A stretch of 64,000 nt of DNA from Christiangramia gaetbulicola (GCF_003054225.1 NZ_QBKQ01000001.1:1302001-1366000); one strand, 5' to 3'; shown: positions 18,172 to 27,451, numbered from the stretch's first letter. The notes: generated from the letters alone by a model not told the origin. Numbers and translations are program-made.

Positions 18172-18791
18172 GGTTTTTTAAATAATAGGCTGAGTATCCT
18201 GGGAGTATGGTTTCCACCTTCATCAAAGCCTTCGTTTAACTTTTCCAGTTGGAAACCGGCAGTGCTTGCAGTTTCCAGGAATTCTGAAATATGGTGGGTA
18301 TAGGTTTCCAGTTCTAAAATCCCTTCTCCTGCGTCGAACCTGGCTTTAGAGCCAGTATATTGTTTGAAGGGATGAAGTTCTGAGATGAAAAAATATCCAC
18401 CAGGTTTGAGTTTTGAAAACGCCTGTGCAAAAATAAAGTTCAGGTTCTCAATATGTTCCAGGATCAGGTTGCAGGTAACCAGATCAAAATTATCGGTAGT
18501 CCAATCCCAGTCTTTGGTAATATCTGCTTTAAGGAAAACAGTTTTTTCTGTTTTGATCTTTTTCTTGGCGATGTTCAACATTTCTTCTGAGAAATCTACT
18601 CCGAGGATTTTCTCTGCCTTTTTTTGCAACCAGATCGTGTTTTTTCCTGTTCCACAACCTAATTCCAATACCGTCTTAAAATTGACTTTATTTAGAATCT
18701 CCCTGGTAACCTTTTTATCAAGGTCCCGGGTTTTATTCTGATTAGTGTCATATTGCGAAGACCAGGAATCGTATGCTTTTTCTATACTCAT
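18168..18791 (-). CDS. Class I SAM-dependent methyltransferase
   Basis: This 207-residue enzyme has SAM motif I VLELGCGTGKNT (from about residue 40), motif II with GVDFS (about 64), and motif IV FDLVTCNLILEHI, followed by LKPGGYFFISELHP. The acceptor is unknown; it resembles UbiE/BioC-like small-molecule methyltransferases. Coupling with the ABM protein (ATGA overlap) suggests they act on a shared small molecule such as a quinone, but that is inference. Confidence 0.88.
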   Translation of the reverse strand: MSIEKAYDSWSSQYDTNQNKTRDLDKKVTREILNKVNFKTVLELGCGTGKNTIWLQKKAEKILGVDFSEEMLNIAKKKIKTEKTVFLKADITKDWDWTTDNFDLVTCNLILEHIENLNFIFAQAFSKLKPGGYFFISELHPFKQYTGSKARFDAGEGILELETYTHHISEFLETASTAGFQLEKLNEGFDEGGNHTPRILSLLFKKP

Positions 18792-18940
18792 GGTTTACAA
18801 GTTCAGAAAATAAATTAAAAAATAACTGGAGCTAATTTAAATAAACTTGCACTTCTTAAGGAAGCTTGCCAGGTTTCAAGATGTTTTAGTCATGAACCTG
18901 TTTTTCCTTAACTGGTTAAATCGTTACTTATATCAGGAAA

Positions 18941-19387
18941 TTAATCAATTAAGATAGCGAAGTAATAATCGTCAATTTCCTCAAATTCTCCCAAGGTTAT
19001 TTGAAGATCAGAAATAATTTTACCAGAACAACATTCAGATCTTTTCGTTTCAGTATCCACGCTCATTTCTAAAACAATGTCTGAATTCACCTGAACGCTC
19101 ATATCATGATTTCCATCCTGCCAGTTATCTATAAACACGTATAATTGTTCTCCATTACTATTAAATCCTACGTTGGGACCTATAATATTTGATACCTCGA
19201 TCTTGATATCTTCAGCATCGATCGTTCCATTTTTCAATAAGTTTTCATTGCTTTCTTTATCTATAAATTCTAGTTGAATACCGGGCGAAATACAGTCTAC
19301 AGTGCTGCAATCAACATCGTCCTCGCTACCACATGATATTAGAAAAAGGCTGGTAAATACCAGGAATAGGTTAGTTAGTCTTTCCAT
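18941..19387 (-). CDS. Lipoprotein related to the N-terminal half of the 321-aa lipoprotein
   Basis: This 148-residue lipoprotein (lipobox LISC, Cys19) corresponds to the first domain of the protein at 16299-17264: both start with an acidic linker and CxxxxC, and share the block SVDTETKRSECC/SVDTEQRTEDCC. The C-terminal domain is absent. Function unknown. It stands alone, separated from the methyltransferase by 149 bases. Confidence 0.78.
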   Translation of the reverse strand: MERLTNLFLVFTSLFLISCGSEDDVDCSTVDCISPGIQLEFIDKESNENLLKNGTIDAEDIKIEVSNIIGPNVGFNSNGEQLYVFIDNWQDGNHDMSVQVNSDIVLEMSVDTETKRSECCSGKIISDLQITLGEFEEIDDYYFAILID

Positions 19388-19505
19388 TTTATGGTTTTAT
19401 ATAAGTTTGATATCTTATCTAAGATGCAGTGATCGCATAATAGTTGCGTGAAAAATTAATCAAAATGAGATCCCGGTGATTGTGGCCTGTTAGCCATTTT
19501 CAAAC

Positions 19506-19525
19506 GTTTACAAACGCAAGTAAAC
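19506..19525. promoter_or_regulatory. Inverted repeat upstream of ssb
   Basis: GTTTAC and GTAAAC flank an 8-base spacer about 100 bases before the ssb start, within a stretch rich in AAACG/TAAAC words. It could be an operator; no regulator is assigned. Confidence 0.3.
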
Positions 19526-19626
19526 ACATACAAATACTTTACAGACGAATAAAGCCTTCAAAGCCTCACATCTTTGTCCTGTTGAAATGAACTAATGATT
19601 TTCAGCTGCAAAAAAATTCTATAGTT

Positions 19627-19959
19627 ATGAGCACTTTAAGAAACACAGTACAATTGATAGGGCATGTAGGTAATGATCCTGAAATCGTAAATCTTGAATC
19701 GGGTAAGAAACTGGCTAAATTTTCAGTTGCTACCAATGAGAGTTATAAGAACGCTAAAGGCGAAAAAATCACCGATACGCAATGGCATAATATAGTTGCC
19801 TGGGGAAAGACTGCCGAATTGATCGAAAATTACGTTCCTAAGGGTAAAGAAATAGGAATTGAGGGTAAGCTTACCAGCAGAAGCTACGAGGATAAAGAAG
19901 GTGTTAAGAGGTATATTACCGAGGTTATTTGTAACGAGGTTTTGCTACTAGGTAAATAA
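19627..19959 (+). CDS. ssb: Short single-stranded DNA-binding protein
   Basis: This 110-residue protein is a complete SSB OB-fold (LRNTVQLIGHVGNDPEI, FSVATNESYKNAKGE, TQWHNIVAWGKTAELIENYV, EGKLTSRSYEDKEG). It stops right after the fold: the flexible linker and acidic C-terminal tip (usually DDDIPF-like) that recruit replication and repair partners are missing. It is therefore likely an accessory SSB, with the main ssb elsewhere. The gene is monocistronic. Confidence 0.92.
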   Translation: MSTLRNTVQLIGHVGNDPEIVNLESGKKLAKFSVATNESYKNAKGEKITDTQWHNIVAWGKTAELIENYVPKGKEIGIEGKLTSRSYEDKEGVKRYITEVICNEVLLLGK

Positions 19960-19976
19960 TTGAAATTATCATATTA

Positions 19977-20007
19977 AAAAACCCCCGCTGAAAAGCGGGG
20001 GTTTTTA
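19977..20007. terminator. Bidirectional terminator between ssb and the M16 peptidase gene
   Basis: ACCCCCGCT/AGCGGGGGT with a GAAA loop, flanked by an A run on the left and a T run on the right, so it works for both convergent genes. Confidence 0.92.
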
Positions 20008-20010
20008 TTT

Positions 20011-22785
20011 TTATTGATCAACTTTATCTTTTTCTTTCTTAATGGTCTTAGGCTTAATTGGATTTCCGTCTACATCGATTTCCACGATCTCGTCGAAATC
20101 CAGTTCGTCCATTTTTGAAGCTATCTTGGCCCTGTCACCAATGATGAACCAGTTCACCTTTTCAGGACTCACCATTTTCTTACTAACCTTCTGAATATCC
20201 TCAGCACTTAGATTTCTTATTTCAGAATCATAAGTTTTATAATAATCGTCTGGCAGATCATATTTTACCATATTTCTAAGTGAGGCATTAACAGCGGCAT
20301 TGGTTTCCCACTGTCCCGGAAGTGCCAGCACCTGGTTGGTCTTTACTTTTTCTACCTCTTCTGCCGTTGCCGGACGGGTAGTTACAAACTCAGCGATCTC
20401 TTTTCTTAGTTCGGTTACAGATTCAGCCGATTTATCTGTTTGTACCGGAGCATAAACAAGGAAAGGTCTTTCTTCTTTAGTGCCTAATACAAAACCACCT
20501 GCACCATAAGCCCAGTGCTTGTCTTCCCTTAGGTTCATGTTGATCCTGGAAGTAAATTCTCCACCAAGGATATTTACCATTTGCTCTACGGCATATTCAG
20601 GATTCTCCCCATACTTATCTGTTAAGTGACCGGCGATGATCACAGATTGCTGTGATTCGGGACGGTCCATTAAATAAAGAGTGTTCTTAGTGTCAGTTTT
20701 CGGCTTGGTAAATGTAACCTGAGGCACGTCTCCTTTTTTCCATTTTCCAAGGGATTTTTCAAGATACTGCTTCAATTGGTCCATTTCAATATCACCCGTA
20801 ACCACCAGAGTAGCATTGTTAGGCTTTAACCAGGTGTTATAGAATTTAACAACATCCTCCCTTTTTAGGTTTTCAACCGTCTCTTCATATCCCGAACCTG
20901 TTTGAGGGGTGCTATACGGATGATCTTCCCCGTAAAGGTATTTATTCATAACCCTTAGGGCCATGGTGATAGGTTGAGACTTTTCACGTTTTATATCATT
21001 CAGCTGGTCTGTTTTTAATCTGTCAAATTCCTTTTGAGGAAAGGAAGGATTCAATACCACATCTGAGAATAATTCTATACTAGCCTCCAGGCTTGGTTTC
21101 AAAGTTCTAAGACTTACCGTAGAAACATCCATATCTGAACTCGTGTAAAGATCTGCTCCCAGTAATTGCAATTTCTCACTGATCTCAAGGGAATTTAGAT
21201 TTTCGGTTCCTTCATCTAAAAGGTTCATCGCTAAGGAAGCTGTTCCAGGGCTGGCCATATAATCTGTTTTGTAACCGGCATCGAACATAAGATCCATAAC
21301 TATCGTAGGAACTCCTTCACGTTTTGCCAGGACGATCTCCATTCCGTTCTTCAGGGTTGAACGCTGAACATCGGGGAATTTCGAAGGTTTCGCTTCAGCA
21401 ACCGGAGGAAGGGAAGACCTGTCTACAGAAGTTTCGGTAATGCTATATTCCGGGAATGGTTTTGCGATGAGCGTATGTTTTCCTTTGGTAAGCCATTTTT
21501 TTGCCGTAGCCTGAAGATCTTCTACGGTAGCATTTTCAACGAATTGAAGTTTTTTCTTGTAGTAATCTGCGTCACCATGATAGGTTTCATTAGAGGCGAG
21601 GATATCTGAAATTCCGCCAAATCCTCCAATTCGCTCCATTCCTTTGATAAAATCAGCGAAATATTCCGCTTTTACTCTCTTCAGTTCAGCTTCGGTTGGG
21701 CCTTCGGCAATGAATTTATTTATTTCTGAAAGCATTTCAGTTTCTACCTTCTCGATATCTACGCCCGGCTTCACGTTCGCCTGTGCAATAAACCTGCTGG
21801 CGATCTCTGAAGAAGCCTGGTAAGCACCTGCGCTGCTGGCGATCTGGTTTTCATAGACCAGGTTCTTATATAAACGGGAATTTTTACCGCTGCTTAGGAT
21901 CGCGGAAATAAGGTCAAAATGAAGATCTTCTTTTGAACCAAACTCCGGGCTGTTCCAGGTGTATACCACACGAGCTTCCGGAACACGGTCTTCATAAACC
22001 TGGTAAGTATCTGTTGGATGCTCAGGAATATTTCTTTCCTGTCTTTCGATGGTTGGCCCCGCAGGAATATCTCCAAAGTACTTTAAAACCTTTTTGTGAG
22101 CCTCTTCCGGAGTAATATCACCGGCGATGGCAACAACCGCGTTGTTAGGCCCGTAATACGATTCGAACCATTCTTTTACATCTTCTACCGTGGCTGCATT
22201 TAGATCTTCCATTTCCCCAATCACGGTCCAGGAATATGGATGCCCTTTTGGATACATGGCCTTGGTAAGATAATTCCACTGTTGCCCGTATGGCTGATTT
22301 TCTCCCTGGCGCTTTTCGTTTTGCACCACTCCGCGTTGTTCGTCAAGCAACTCCTGACTTATCACTCCCTTGAAATGACCCATTCGGTCTGATTCCAGGA
22401 ATAGAACCTGGTCCAGTGCTGCTACAGGTACATTCTGAAAATAATTGGTTCTGTCTGTATTGGTAGTTCCGTTCACATCGGTTCCTCCAATTCTTTCAAT
22501 CGCCTGGAAGTAGTCGTCTTTAAAGTTTTCACTACCGTTGAACATGAGGTGTTCAAATAAATGTGCAAAACCACTCTTGCCGGGTTTTTCATTTTTTGAG
22601 CCTACATGATACCAAACGTTCACGGCTACAATTGGAGCTTTATGGTCTTCATGAACTAAAAGTGTCAACCCATTGGGAAGGACAAATTTTTCATAGTCGA
22701 TATTGATATCGTCTGCCTTAAAAGTTTGAGCCTGTGATGAACCTATAATGAATAGGCAGGCCATTAGAAATAGGAATCTTTTCAT
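20011..22785 (-). CDS. Secreted M16 family zinc peptidase, two-domain (pitrilysin-like)
   Basis: This 924-residue protein has a signal peptide (cleavage near AQ at 20) and two M16 halves. The first half holds the inverted zinc motif HLFEH at H75-E78-H79, with a downstream NEKRQGENQ that can give the third ligand. The second half (from about residue 490, PDVQRSTLKNGMEIVLAKREG) lacks HxxEH and is the structural partner. It ends in a lysine-rich tail. It is expected in the periplasm and probably degrades peptides. Confidence 0.93.
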   Translation of the reverse strand: MKRFLFLMACLFIIGSSQAQTFKADDINIDYEKFVLPNGLTLLVHEDHKAPIVAVNVWYHVGSKNEKPGKSGFAHLFEHLMFNGSENFKDDYFQAIERIGGTDVNGTTNTDRTNYFQNVPVAALDQVLFLESDRMGHFKGVISQELLDEQRGVVQNEKRQGENQPYGQQWNYLTKAMYPKGHPYSWTVIGEMEDLNAATVEDVKEWFESYYGPNNAVVAIAGDITPEEAHKKVLKYFGDIPAGPTIERQERNIPEHPTDTYQVYEDRVPEARVVYTWNSPEFGSKEDLHFDLISAILSSGKNSRLYKNLVYENQIASSAGAYQASSEIASRFIAQANVKPGVDIEKVETEMLSEINKFIAEGPTEAELKRVKAEYFADFIKGMERIGGFGGISDILASNETYHGDADYYKKKLQFVENATVEDLQATAKKWLTKGKHTLIAKPFPEYSITETSVDRSSLPPVAEAKPSKFPDVQRSTLKNGMEIVLAKREGVPTIVMDLMFDAGYKTDYMASPGTASLAMNLLDEGTENLNSLEISEKLQLLGADLYTSSDMDVSTVSLRTLKPSLEASIELFSDVVLNPSFPQKEFDRLKTDQLNDIKREKSQPITMALRVMNKYLYGEDHPYSTPQTGSGYEETVENLKREDVVKFYNTWLKPNNATLVVTGDIEMDQLKQYLEKSLGKWKKGDVPQVTFTKPKTDTKNTLYLMDRPESQQSVIIAGHLTDKYGENPEYAVEQMVNILGGEFTSRINMNLREDKHWAYGAGGFVLGTKEERPFLVYAPVQTDKSAESVTELRKEIAEFVTTRPATAEEVEKVKTNQVLALPGQWETNAAVNASLRNMVKYDLPDDYYKTYDSEIRNLSAEDIQKVSKKMVSPEKVNWFIIGDRAKIASKMDELDFDEIVEIDVDGNPIKPKTIKKEKDKVDQ

Positions 22786-22943
22786 AATGAATTAATGATT
22801 AAAATTGATTAATTGGTAAGTAGGGCTCCTAAATATAGAAATTAAAATATTATCATTCAGCCGGTTGAATTGAAATTACGCGTTTTTGAAGCGAACAAGC
22901 CGGCAAAATTGATAATTCTGCCACGGTTTAGTGTGTAGAAAAT

Positions 22944-23846
22944 CTAAAAATAGATCTGCTGGGCGAGTCTATAGGTATTGGCGTGTGCATCGATGATGAG
23001 TTTGATGTCTTTGGAATATCCGCCGCCCATACTACATTCCACCGGAATTCCCAGGTCATGGCAGGTTTGCAGCACATAGCGGTCTCTTTCCTTACATCCT
23101 GAAATTGAGCAGGAAAGTCTCCCCAGTTTATCAGTTTCGAGAATATCTACGCCACAGAGATAAAAAATAAACTCCGGCTCGGTTCTTTCGATAAGATCGG
23201 GTAGGGTAGACTTCAACTTTTTGAGATACTCTGCATCACCAGTGCCGTCTGCCAGTTCAATGTCCAAGTCAGATTTCTCTTTTCTAAAGGGATAGTTTCC
23301 TTTCCCGTGCATTGAAAAAGTAAAAACCGAATCATCATTCTGAAAGATCTCTGCGGTGCCATTTCCCTGGTGCACATCAAGATCTACGATCAGTATCTTT
23401 TTTGCGAGGCCTTTTGCCTGAAGATATCTCGCTCCTATAGCCTGATCGTTTAGCAAACAGAAAGCCTCAGCGCGGTTGGTATAGGCATGATGTGTACCGC
23501 CGGCGATATTCATGGAAATTCCATTTTCCAAAGCAAAATGACAGGCTTTTAGAGTGCCATCGGCAATGATCTGCTCGCGATCTACCAATTCCTGCGATAA
23601 AGGAAACCCGGAAACGCGAATCTCCTTTTTGGTTAATTCAAGATTCTTTAATCGTTTTACATATTCTGCCGCGTGAACTTTTAGGATATGAGATTCCTCC
23701 GCAAAGTCCGGCTCAAAGAAATTATCCTCCTCACAAGTCCCTTCATGCAAAAGCTGTTTTGGCAGCAGGTCATACTTCTCCATAGGGAAGCGATGTCCTT
23801 CTGGTAACGGATGTTTATAGATATGATGATTGGCTATTTTAAGCAT
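22944..23846 (-). CDS. Histone deacetylase-family hydrolase
   Basis: This 300-residue protein belongs to the HDAC/acetylpolyamine amidohydrolase superfamily. Visible motifs are GGTHHAY (catalytic His pair), NDQAIGARYL, DLDVHQGNGT (zinc ligands D and H), FSMHGKGNYPF, and CGVDILETDKLGR (last zinc Asp). Bacterial members deacetylate small molecules or proteins; the substrate is not evident. A TACATTTG box ends 5 bases before the ATG. Confidence 0.92.
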   Translation of the reverse strand: MLKIANHHIYKHPLPEGHRFPMEKYDLLPKQLLHEGTCEEDNFFEPDFAEESHILKVHAAEYVKRLKNLELTKKEIRVSGFPLSQELVDREQIIADGTLKACHFALENGISMNIAGGTHHAYTNRAEAFCLLNDQAIGARYLQAKGLAKKILIVDLDVHQGNGTAEIFQNDDSVFTFSMHGKGNYPFRKEKSDLDIELADGTGDAEYLKKLKSTLPDLIERTEPEFIFYLCGVDILETDKLGRLSCSISGCKERDRYVLQTCHDLGIPVECSMGGGYSKDIKLIIDAHANTYRLAQQIYF

Positions 23847-23850
23847 TAGC

Positions 23851-23858
23851 CAAATGTA
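23851..23858 (-). promoter_or_regulatory. -7 box for the HDAC-family gene
   Basis: On the minus strand TACATTTG matches TAnnTTTG and ends only 4 bases before the start codon, implying a very short or no leader. The -33 element is unclear. Confidence 0.45.
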
Positions 23859-23867
23859 ACAAACCTG

Positions 23868-24134
23868 CTAATTAACTGAAATAGATTTCACATCATAGAT
23901 CAGATCACCACCTGCGGTAAACCCTTCGATAATTAATTTGAAATCGACCTCGGGCCTGGCAAATTCGATAGCAATATTTTCTCCTTTTCTCGCGATGAGA
24001 TCGCTTTTCCAGTCGATGACGCCATATTGTTGAAAGAATTCGTCATTGGTATTTGTATATTTTGGAACGTAAAATTCTTTTTTCACGGCATAAGAAACCG
24101 GGAATTCAAATTTTTGAAGCCTGTTCCTGGTAGG
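23868..24134 (-). pseudogene. C-terminal stub of an MG2/plug-like paralog
   Basis: The last ~88 codons of the 24785 and 27452 proteins are repeated here: RNRLQKFEFPVSYAVKK, then FYVPKYTNTNDEFF, GVIDWKSDL, and GGDLIYDVKSISVN to the stop. All upstream parts (signal peptide, MG2-like part, plug) are absent. A GTG at 24086 would give a 72-aa product, but there is no promoter or signal peptide. The homology begins two codons after the stop of the 203-aa lipoprotein gene and is in the same frame as that gene. I read it as the surviving end of a third tandem copy. Its middle part is closest to the 27452 copy, its last ~20 codons to the 24785 copy. Confidence 0.82.
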
Positions 24135-24746
24135 TTAATTTTCTGTTTCGAATGAATTTGTATACTGGCTAAAAGCTAGATCTTTTATTTGACCATCACT
24201 TTTTCTAAGTTTTACATTACATATTTCGTTGTTTGTGCTATTTCTGAAAAAAAAGAAATATTCGTTATTCTCTAAGGGTTGAACAGATTTCTCCCCACAA
24301 TTCCATTCCATTTCAATTTCAGAATATTCTTTAAAAGGTACCTGACCTACAAAAACCGTGAAACAGTAATCCTCTTCCTCAGGAAAATTATCCGTCTTTT
24401 TCTCATTGAGTAAAATAAAACAATGGTTCTTATGAAACATTGATTTGGAACCATTTCCATTTAATTTCGCATAACTTATAAGATTGCTGTTTCCTTCCAG
24501 AAATCCGTAATAATGATCTTGATTTAACTTGTATATAAGCCCGGTATAGCTAGAATCAATCTTTTTACTTAAAACCAAGTCAATATCCTTTATTTCATTT
24601 GGACTTGTTTTCTGTGAATGAAATCTATAAAGAATGGCTTCATATTTTTCATCGGTGTATTGACCTTTCTCATTACAACCCATGAAAGCCATAAAAATTA
24701 ATATTATAATTCCCCGGAATAGGCTATTACTGTTTCTGAAATTCAT
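24135..24746 (-). CDS. Lipoprotein of unknown function inside the MG2/plug cluster
   Basis: This 203-residue protein has a signal peptide and lipobox AFMGC (Cys24). The mature part has several cysteines (HCF, DYCF, WNCG, EICN) and ends NSFETEN. I recognise no family. It lies between an intact MG2/plug gene and the stub of another, so it either came in with a rearrangement or replaced the front of that copy. The stub follows its TAA in frame, so stop read-through would add an ~88-residue tail, though nothing shows that this happens. Confidence 0.7.
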   Translation of the reverse strand: MNFRNSNSLFRGIIILIFMAFMGCNEKGQYTDEKYEAILYRFHSQKTSPNEIKDIDLVLSKKIDSSYTGLIYKLNQDHYYGFLEGNSNLISYAKLNGNGSKSMFHKNHCFILLNEKKTDNFPEEEDYCFTVFVGQVPFKEYSEIEMEWNCGEKSVQPLENNEYFFFFRNSTNNEICNVKLRKSDGQIKDLAFSQYTNSFETEN

Positions 24747-24784
24747 AAAGTAATTTTTAGTTGGTTTTTTGAAATATTTAGATG

Positions 24785-27238
24785 TTAATTAACTGAAATA
24801 GATTTCACATCATAGATCAGATCACCACTTGCGGTAAACCCTTCAATAATTAATTTGAAATCAACCTCTGGTTTGGCAAATTCAATAGCGATATTTTCTC
24901 CCTTCCCGGCCATAAGATCACTTTTCCAGTCGATGACGCCATACTCTTGAAAAAATGTGTCTTTTTTATTGGAGTACTGAGGCACATAAAATTTCTTTTT
25001 TGAGGCATATGCTACAGGAAATTCAAACTCCTGTAATCGGTTGCGGTAGTTCCTATTGAAACTGACATCAAAATCTGAATAAATTTTGATACTTCCCCTA
25101 GATCCAATAAACCCATTACCCATCCCAGTTCGATTAATTTCAATATAGTCTATATTAGAAAGAGGGTATTGGTATAGCATTCCCTTATTAAAAAGAGGCA
25201 TACCGTCCATGAATATAGCCAGGCCTCGAGATTCTTCAATACCCGAAGTATCTGCGGTACCAGTAAAGGTTTCATCAAATCCTGCATCTGGTGTTCCAGC
25301 AGATTCAGAGGATTGTTGCGATAAGCTTGTTTCTACAACGAATTGGTCTGGAGATTCGCTAACTCGTAAACCTTGAGCAATTAAATAACCTGCAAGAGTA
25401 TTAAACATCATCTTTTCCTCGTCATCCAGAACGTCAACTTTTCCCCAGGCGTGATTACTCAATTTCCTTTCCCGTGCAATTATTTTATCTATTTTGGTCT
25501 CGATCAATACTTCATCCAGTTGTTCTAAACCTTTAGCAAAGTCATTGAAATAAGAAAAGCCGGGATCTAATTTTTCAGAAAATAAATGTGATTTCTGCAC
25601 CAATCCCTTTGCATCATGCTTTAATTCCTCAATATGGTTTGGATAGAATTGAACCGCAATGCCAGCAGGTGCTAGCGCATCCTTTCTTCTGACTTTAGAA
25701 ATAAAAAGCTTCTCTTCTTCCATTGGGATCACTTCTTCAACCATAAAAGAATCTTTGCCTGCTGGCAGGTCAATGTAGGTAGGAGGATTTGTACTGGAAG
25801 CATGAATCAGGAATCTTCTGTCTTTATCATTATCCCCGTTAGCACGGGCTGTGAGATGTACATATTTTTCGAATTGGTATTTCGGAAATTTATTAACCTT
25901 CATGAAGATCTCTGTCCAGTCATAACTACTCCAGCCCTGTGTGAGGAGTAATAAATCGAGAGCAGTTTTTTTCTCACTATCAATATCCCGAAAATACCAG
26001 CTGGCATCTTCAATAGTTCCATTTACAAAAGGTTGTAACATCATGTATGAAATGATATTATGATTCCTGTGATCTGAAATGGTATTTTCCGGTAAAATAG
26101 ATACACTCAAAAAAGTACTATCGGCGAGTTTTTTAGTAGGTATCGTCAATCGAAGAGAATCGTTTTGATCTACAAATATTGGTTTCTCAAGCTCCTCTAC
26201 TTTTAAGTCATTATAATTGAAAAATAATCGCTCCGCCACCGGTCTCTTGTTCTTGTCGAACAAGGTGATAATATTTATTCCAGAATTTAAATCAGTATAA
26301 GGGACCTCTAAGCTCATGGCTTTTTCATCGTTAAAAGTTACCTGATAGGTAATAGCCTTTCCCGGATTTTGTATGGATAATATAAAAGGATCTTTTCCGA
26401 AATTCTCTATAGTTTCTGAATTGGTTTTTAAGACTATCTCTACAGCATTTTCTTTATTCACAGTAGCTATTAGAATGCCCTGGTCTTCGATCTCAGTGTC
26501 AATAATTTCAGTGAAATTCCGGCCTTTGTAATTTATTAGTGCAACATATTCTTCCTCTATTTTTGGGGTAAAAGAGATACTGCCAATACCAAACCGATTC
26601 AATTTCGTTTCTCCTATAATGCGATTTTTTTTATCCTTTATTTGAACACTGGCATCAGATAAACCGTAGCCTAGACTATCTTTTATTGCAATTCCCAGGT
26701 TATTTACTGTATTCTTTAATAAATGTCCGCTTTCAGATAAGAATTGTGCATCAATTTTATGCAGATTATCAATCTTCTTCTCTTCAAAACCTAAATTGCT
26801 TTCAATAACTTGAATCTTTTCAGTGAAAAAATATTGCTGCTTGAAATTACGCATCCAATTGGTAAAAGCGACGATGGAGTAAGTTCCATTGGTAAAGGTA
26901 GAGTCTATATCGAAAGTATCTGCACCAGTACCCCGATCTATCAAAAGCATTTTTTCCTTTATCACAACATCGTTAGAGTCTTTAACCTGTACATACAAAT
27001 TGGTAGTTTCCAGCGAAGGCTTAAAATCTTTTTGAAGCATCACATAAGCCGATATTCCCAGCTGTTCACCTTGCAAAAGAATTGATTTGTTAAGATGCAG
27101 ATAAGCAATTTCCTTTGGGGTGGAATGGTAATCCAAAAGTTTATTTAATACCTCCCTTTGATAATTCTGGCCTGCAGCATTTTGAAAGTTGAAAATTAAA
27201 AACAATAGGAGTAAAGCAGGGGAGTATTTACGAATCAT
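24785..27238 (-). CDS. Large secreted MG2/TonB-plug-like protein, copy B
   Basis: This 817-residue protein has a signal peptide (to about residue 23, AAGQ). The first part contains YLHLNKSILLQGEQLGISAYV and FTNWMRNF, resembling the macroglobulin MG2-like modules of Bacteroidetes envelope proteins. The centre has several beta-sandwich-like parts. Near residue 710 comes IDYIEINRTGMGNGFIGSRG followed by IKIYSDF, which resembles the plug of SusC/TonB receptors (IExIEVLKG...GSRGANGVI), but no 22-strand barrel follows. It likely works at the outer membrane. It is a tandem paralog of the gene at 27452, from which it is separated by a metG scar. Confidence 0.85.
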   Translation of the reverse strand: MIRKYSPALLLLFLIFNFQNAAGQNYQREVLNKLLDYHSTPKEIAYLHLNKSILLQGEQLGISAYVMLQKDFKPSLETTNLYVQVKDSNDVVIKEKMLLIDRGTGADTFDIDSTFTNGTYSIVAFTNWMRNFKQQYFFTEKIQVIESNLGFEEKKIDNLHKIDAQFLSESGHLLKNTVNNLGIAIKDSLGYGLSDASVQIKDKKNRIIGETKLNRFGIGSISFTPKIEEEYVALINYKGRNFTEIIDTEIEDQGILIATVNKENAVEIVLKTNSETIENFGKDPFILSIQNPGKAITYQVTFNDEKAMSLEVPYTDLNSGINIITLFDKNKRPVAERLFFNYNDLKVEELEKPIFVDQNDSLRLTIPTKKLADSTFLSVSILPENTISDHRNHNIISYMMLQPFVNGTIEDASWYFRDIDSEKKTALDLLLLTQGWSSYDWTEIFMKVNKFPKYQFEKYVHLTARANGDNDKDRRFLIHASSTNPPTYIDLPAGKDSFMVEEVIPMEEEKLFISKVRRKDALAPAGIAVQFYPNHIEELKHDAKGLVQKSHLFSEKLDPGFSYFNDFAKGLEQLDEVLIETKIDKIIARERKLSNHAWGKVDVLDDEEKMMFNTLAGYLIAQGLRVSESPDQFVVETSLSQQSSESAGTPDAGFDETFTGTADTSGIEESRGLAIFMDGMPLFNKGMLYQYPLSNIDYIEINRTGMGNGFIGSRGSIKIYSDFDVSFNRNYRNRLQEFEFPVAYASKKKFYVPQYSNKKDTFFQEYGVIDWKSDLMAGKGENIAIEFAKPEVDFKLIIEGFTASGDLIYDVKSISVN

Positions 27239-27300
27239 AAAGTCGTTTTTAATAATGGTAAAATATGAAAATATCAGTATAATTAACGGTTACTTATAAA

Positions 27301-27343
27301 AAAACCTCCGAAGTTTCTATCTTATTAAAGTTTCGGAGGTTTT
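27301..27343. terminator. Hairpin between the two MG2/plug genes
   Basis: AAAACCTCCGAA pairs with TTCGGAGGTTTT over 12 bp around a 19-base loop. On the minus strand a long T run follows, so it can end transcription from the 27452 gene before copy B. Confidence 0.8.
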
Positions 27344-27360
27344 ATAATATATATTGAAAT

Positions 27361-27424
27361 TAATTTATTGTAGTTCCGAGCTTTACTCCATCTTCATCCG
27401 AATCTACAAAAACCAGTTTTCCTT
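27361..27424 (-). pseudogene. Scar: duplicated C-terminal end of metG
   Basis: On the minus strand this reads GKLVFVDSDEDGVKLGTTIN and a stop. That is the last 20 codons of the real metG ([20 protein letters not shown]) at 30231-30295 with three substitutions. Similarity ends at about 27424. It has no start or upstream part, so it is non-functional. It lies upstream of copy B just as the real metG lies upstream of the 27452 copy, so it marks one end of a tandem duplication. Confidence 0.9.
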
Positions 27425-27451
27425 AAGCCTTAACCTAAAGTAATAATCCTG

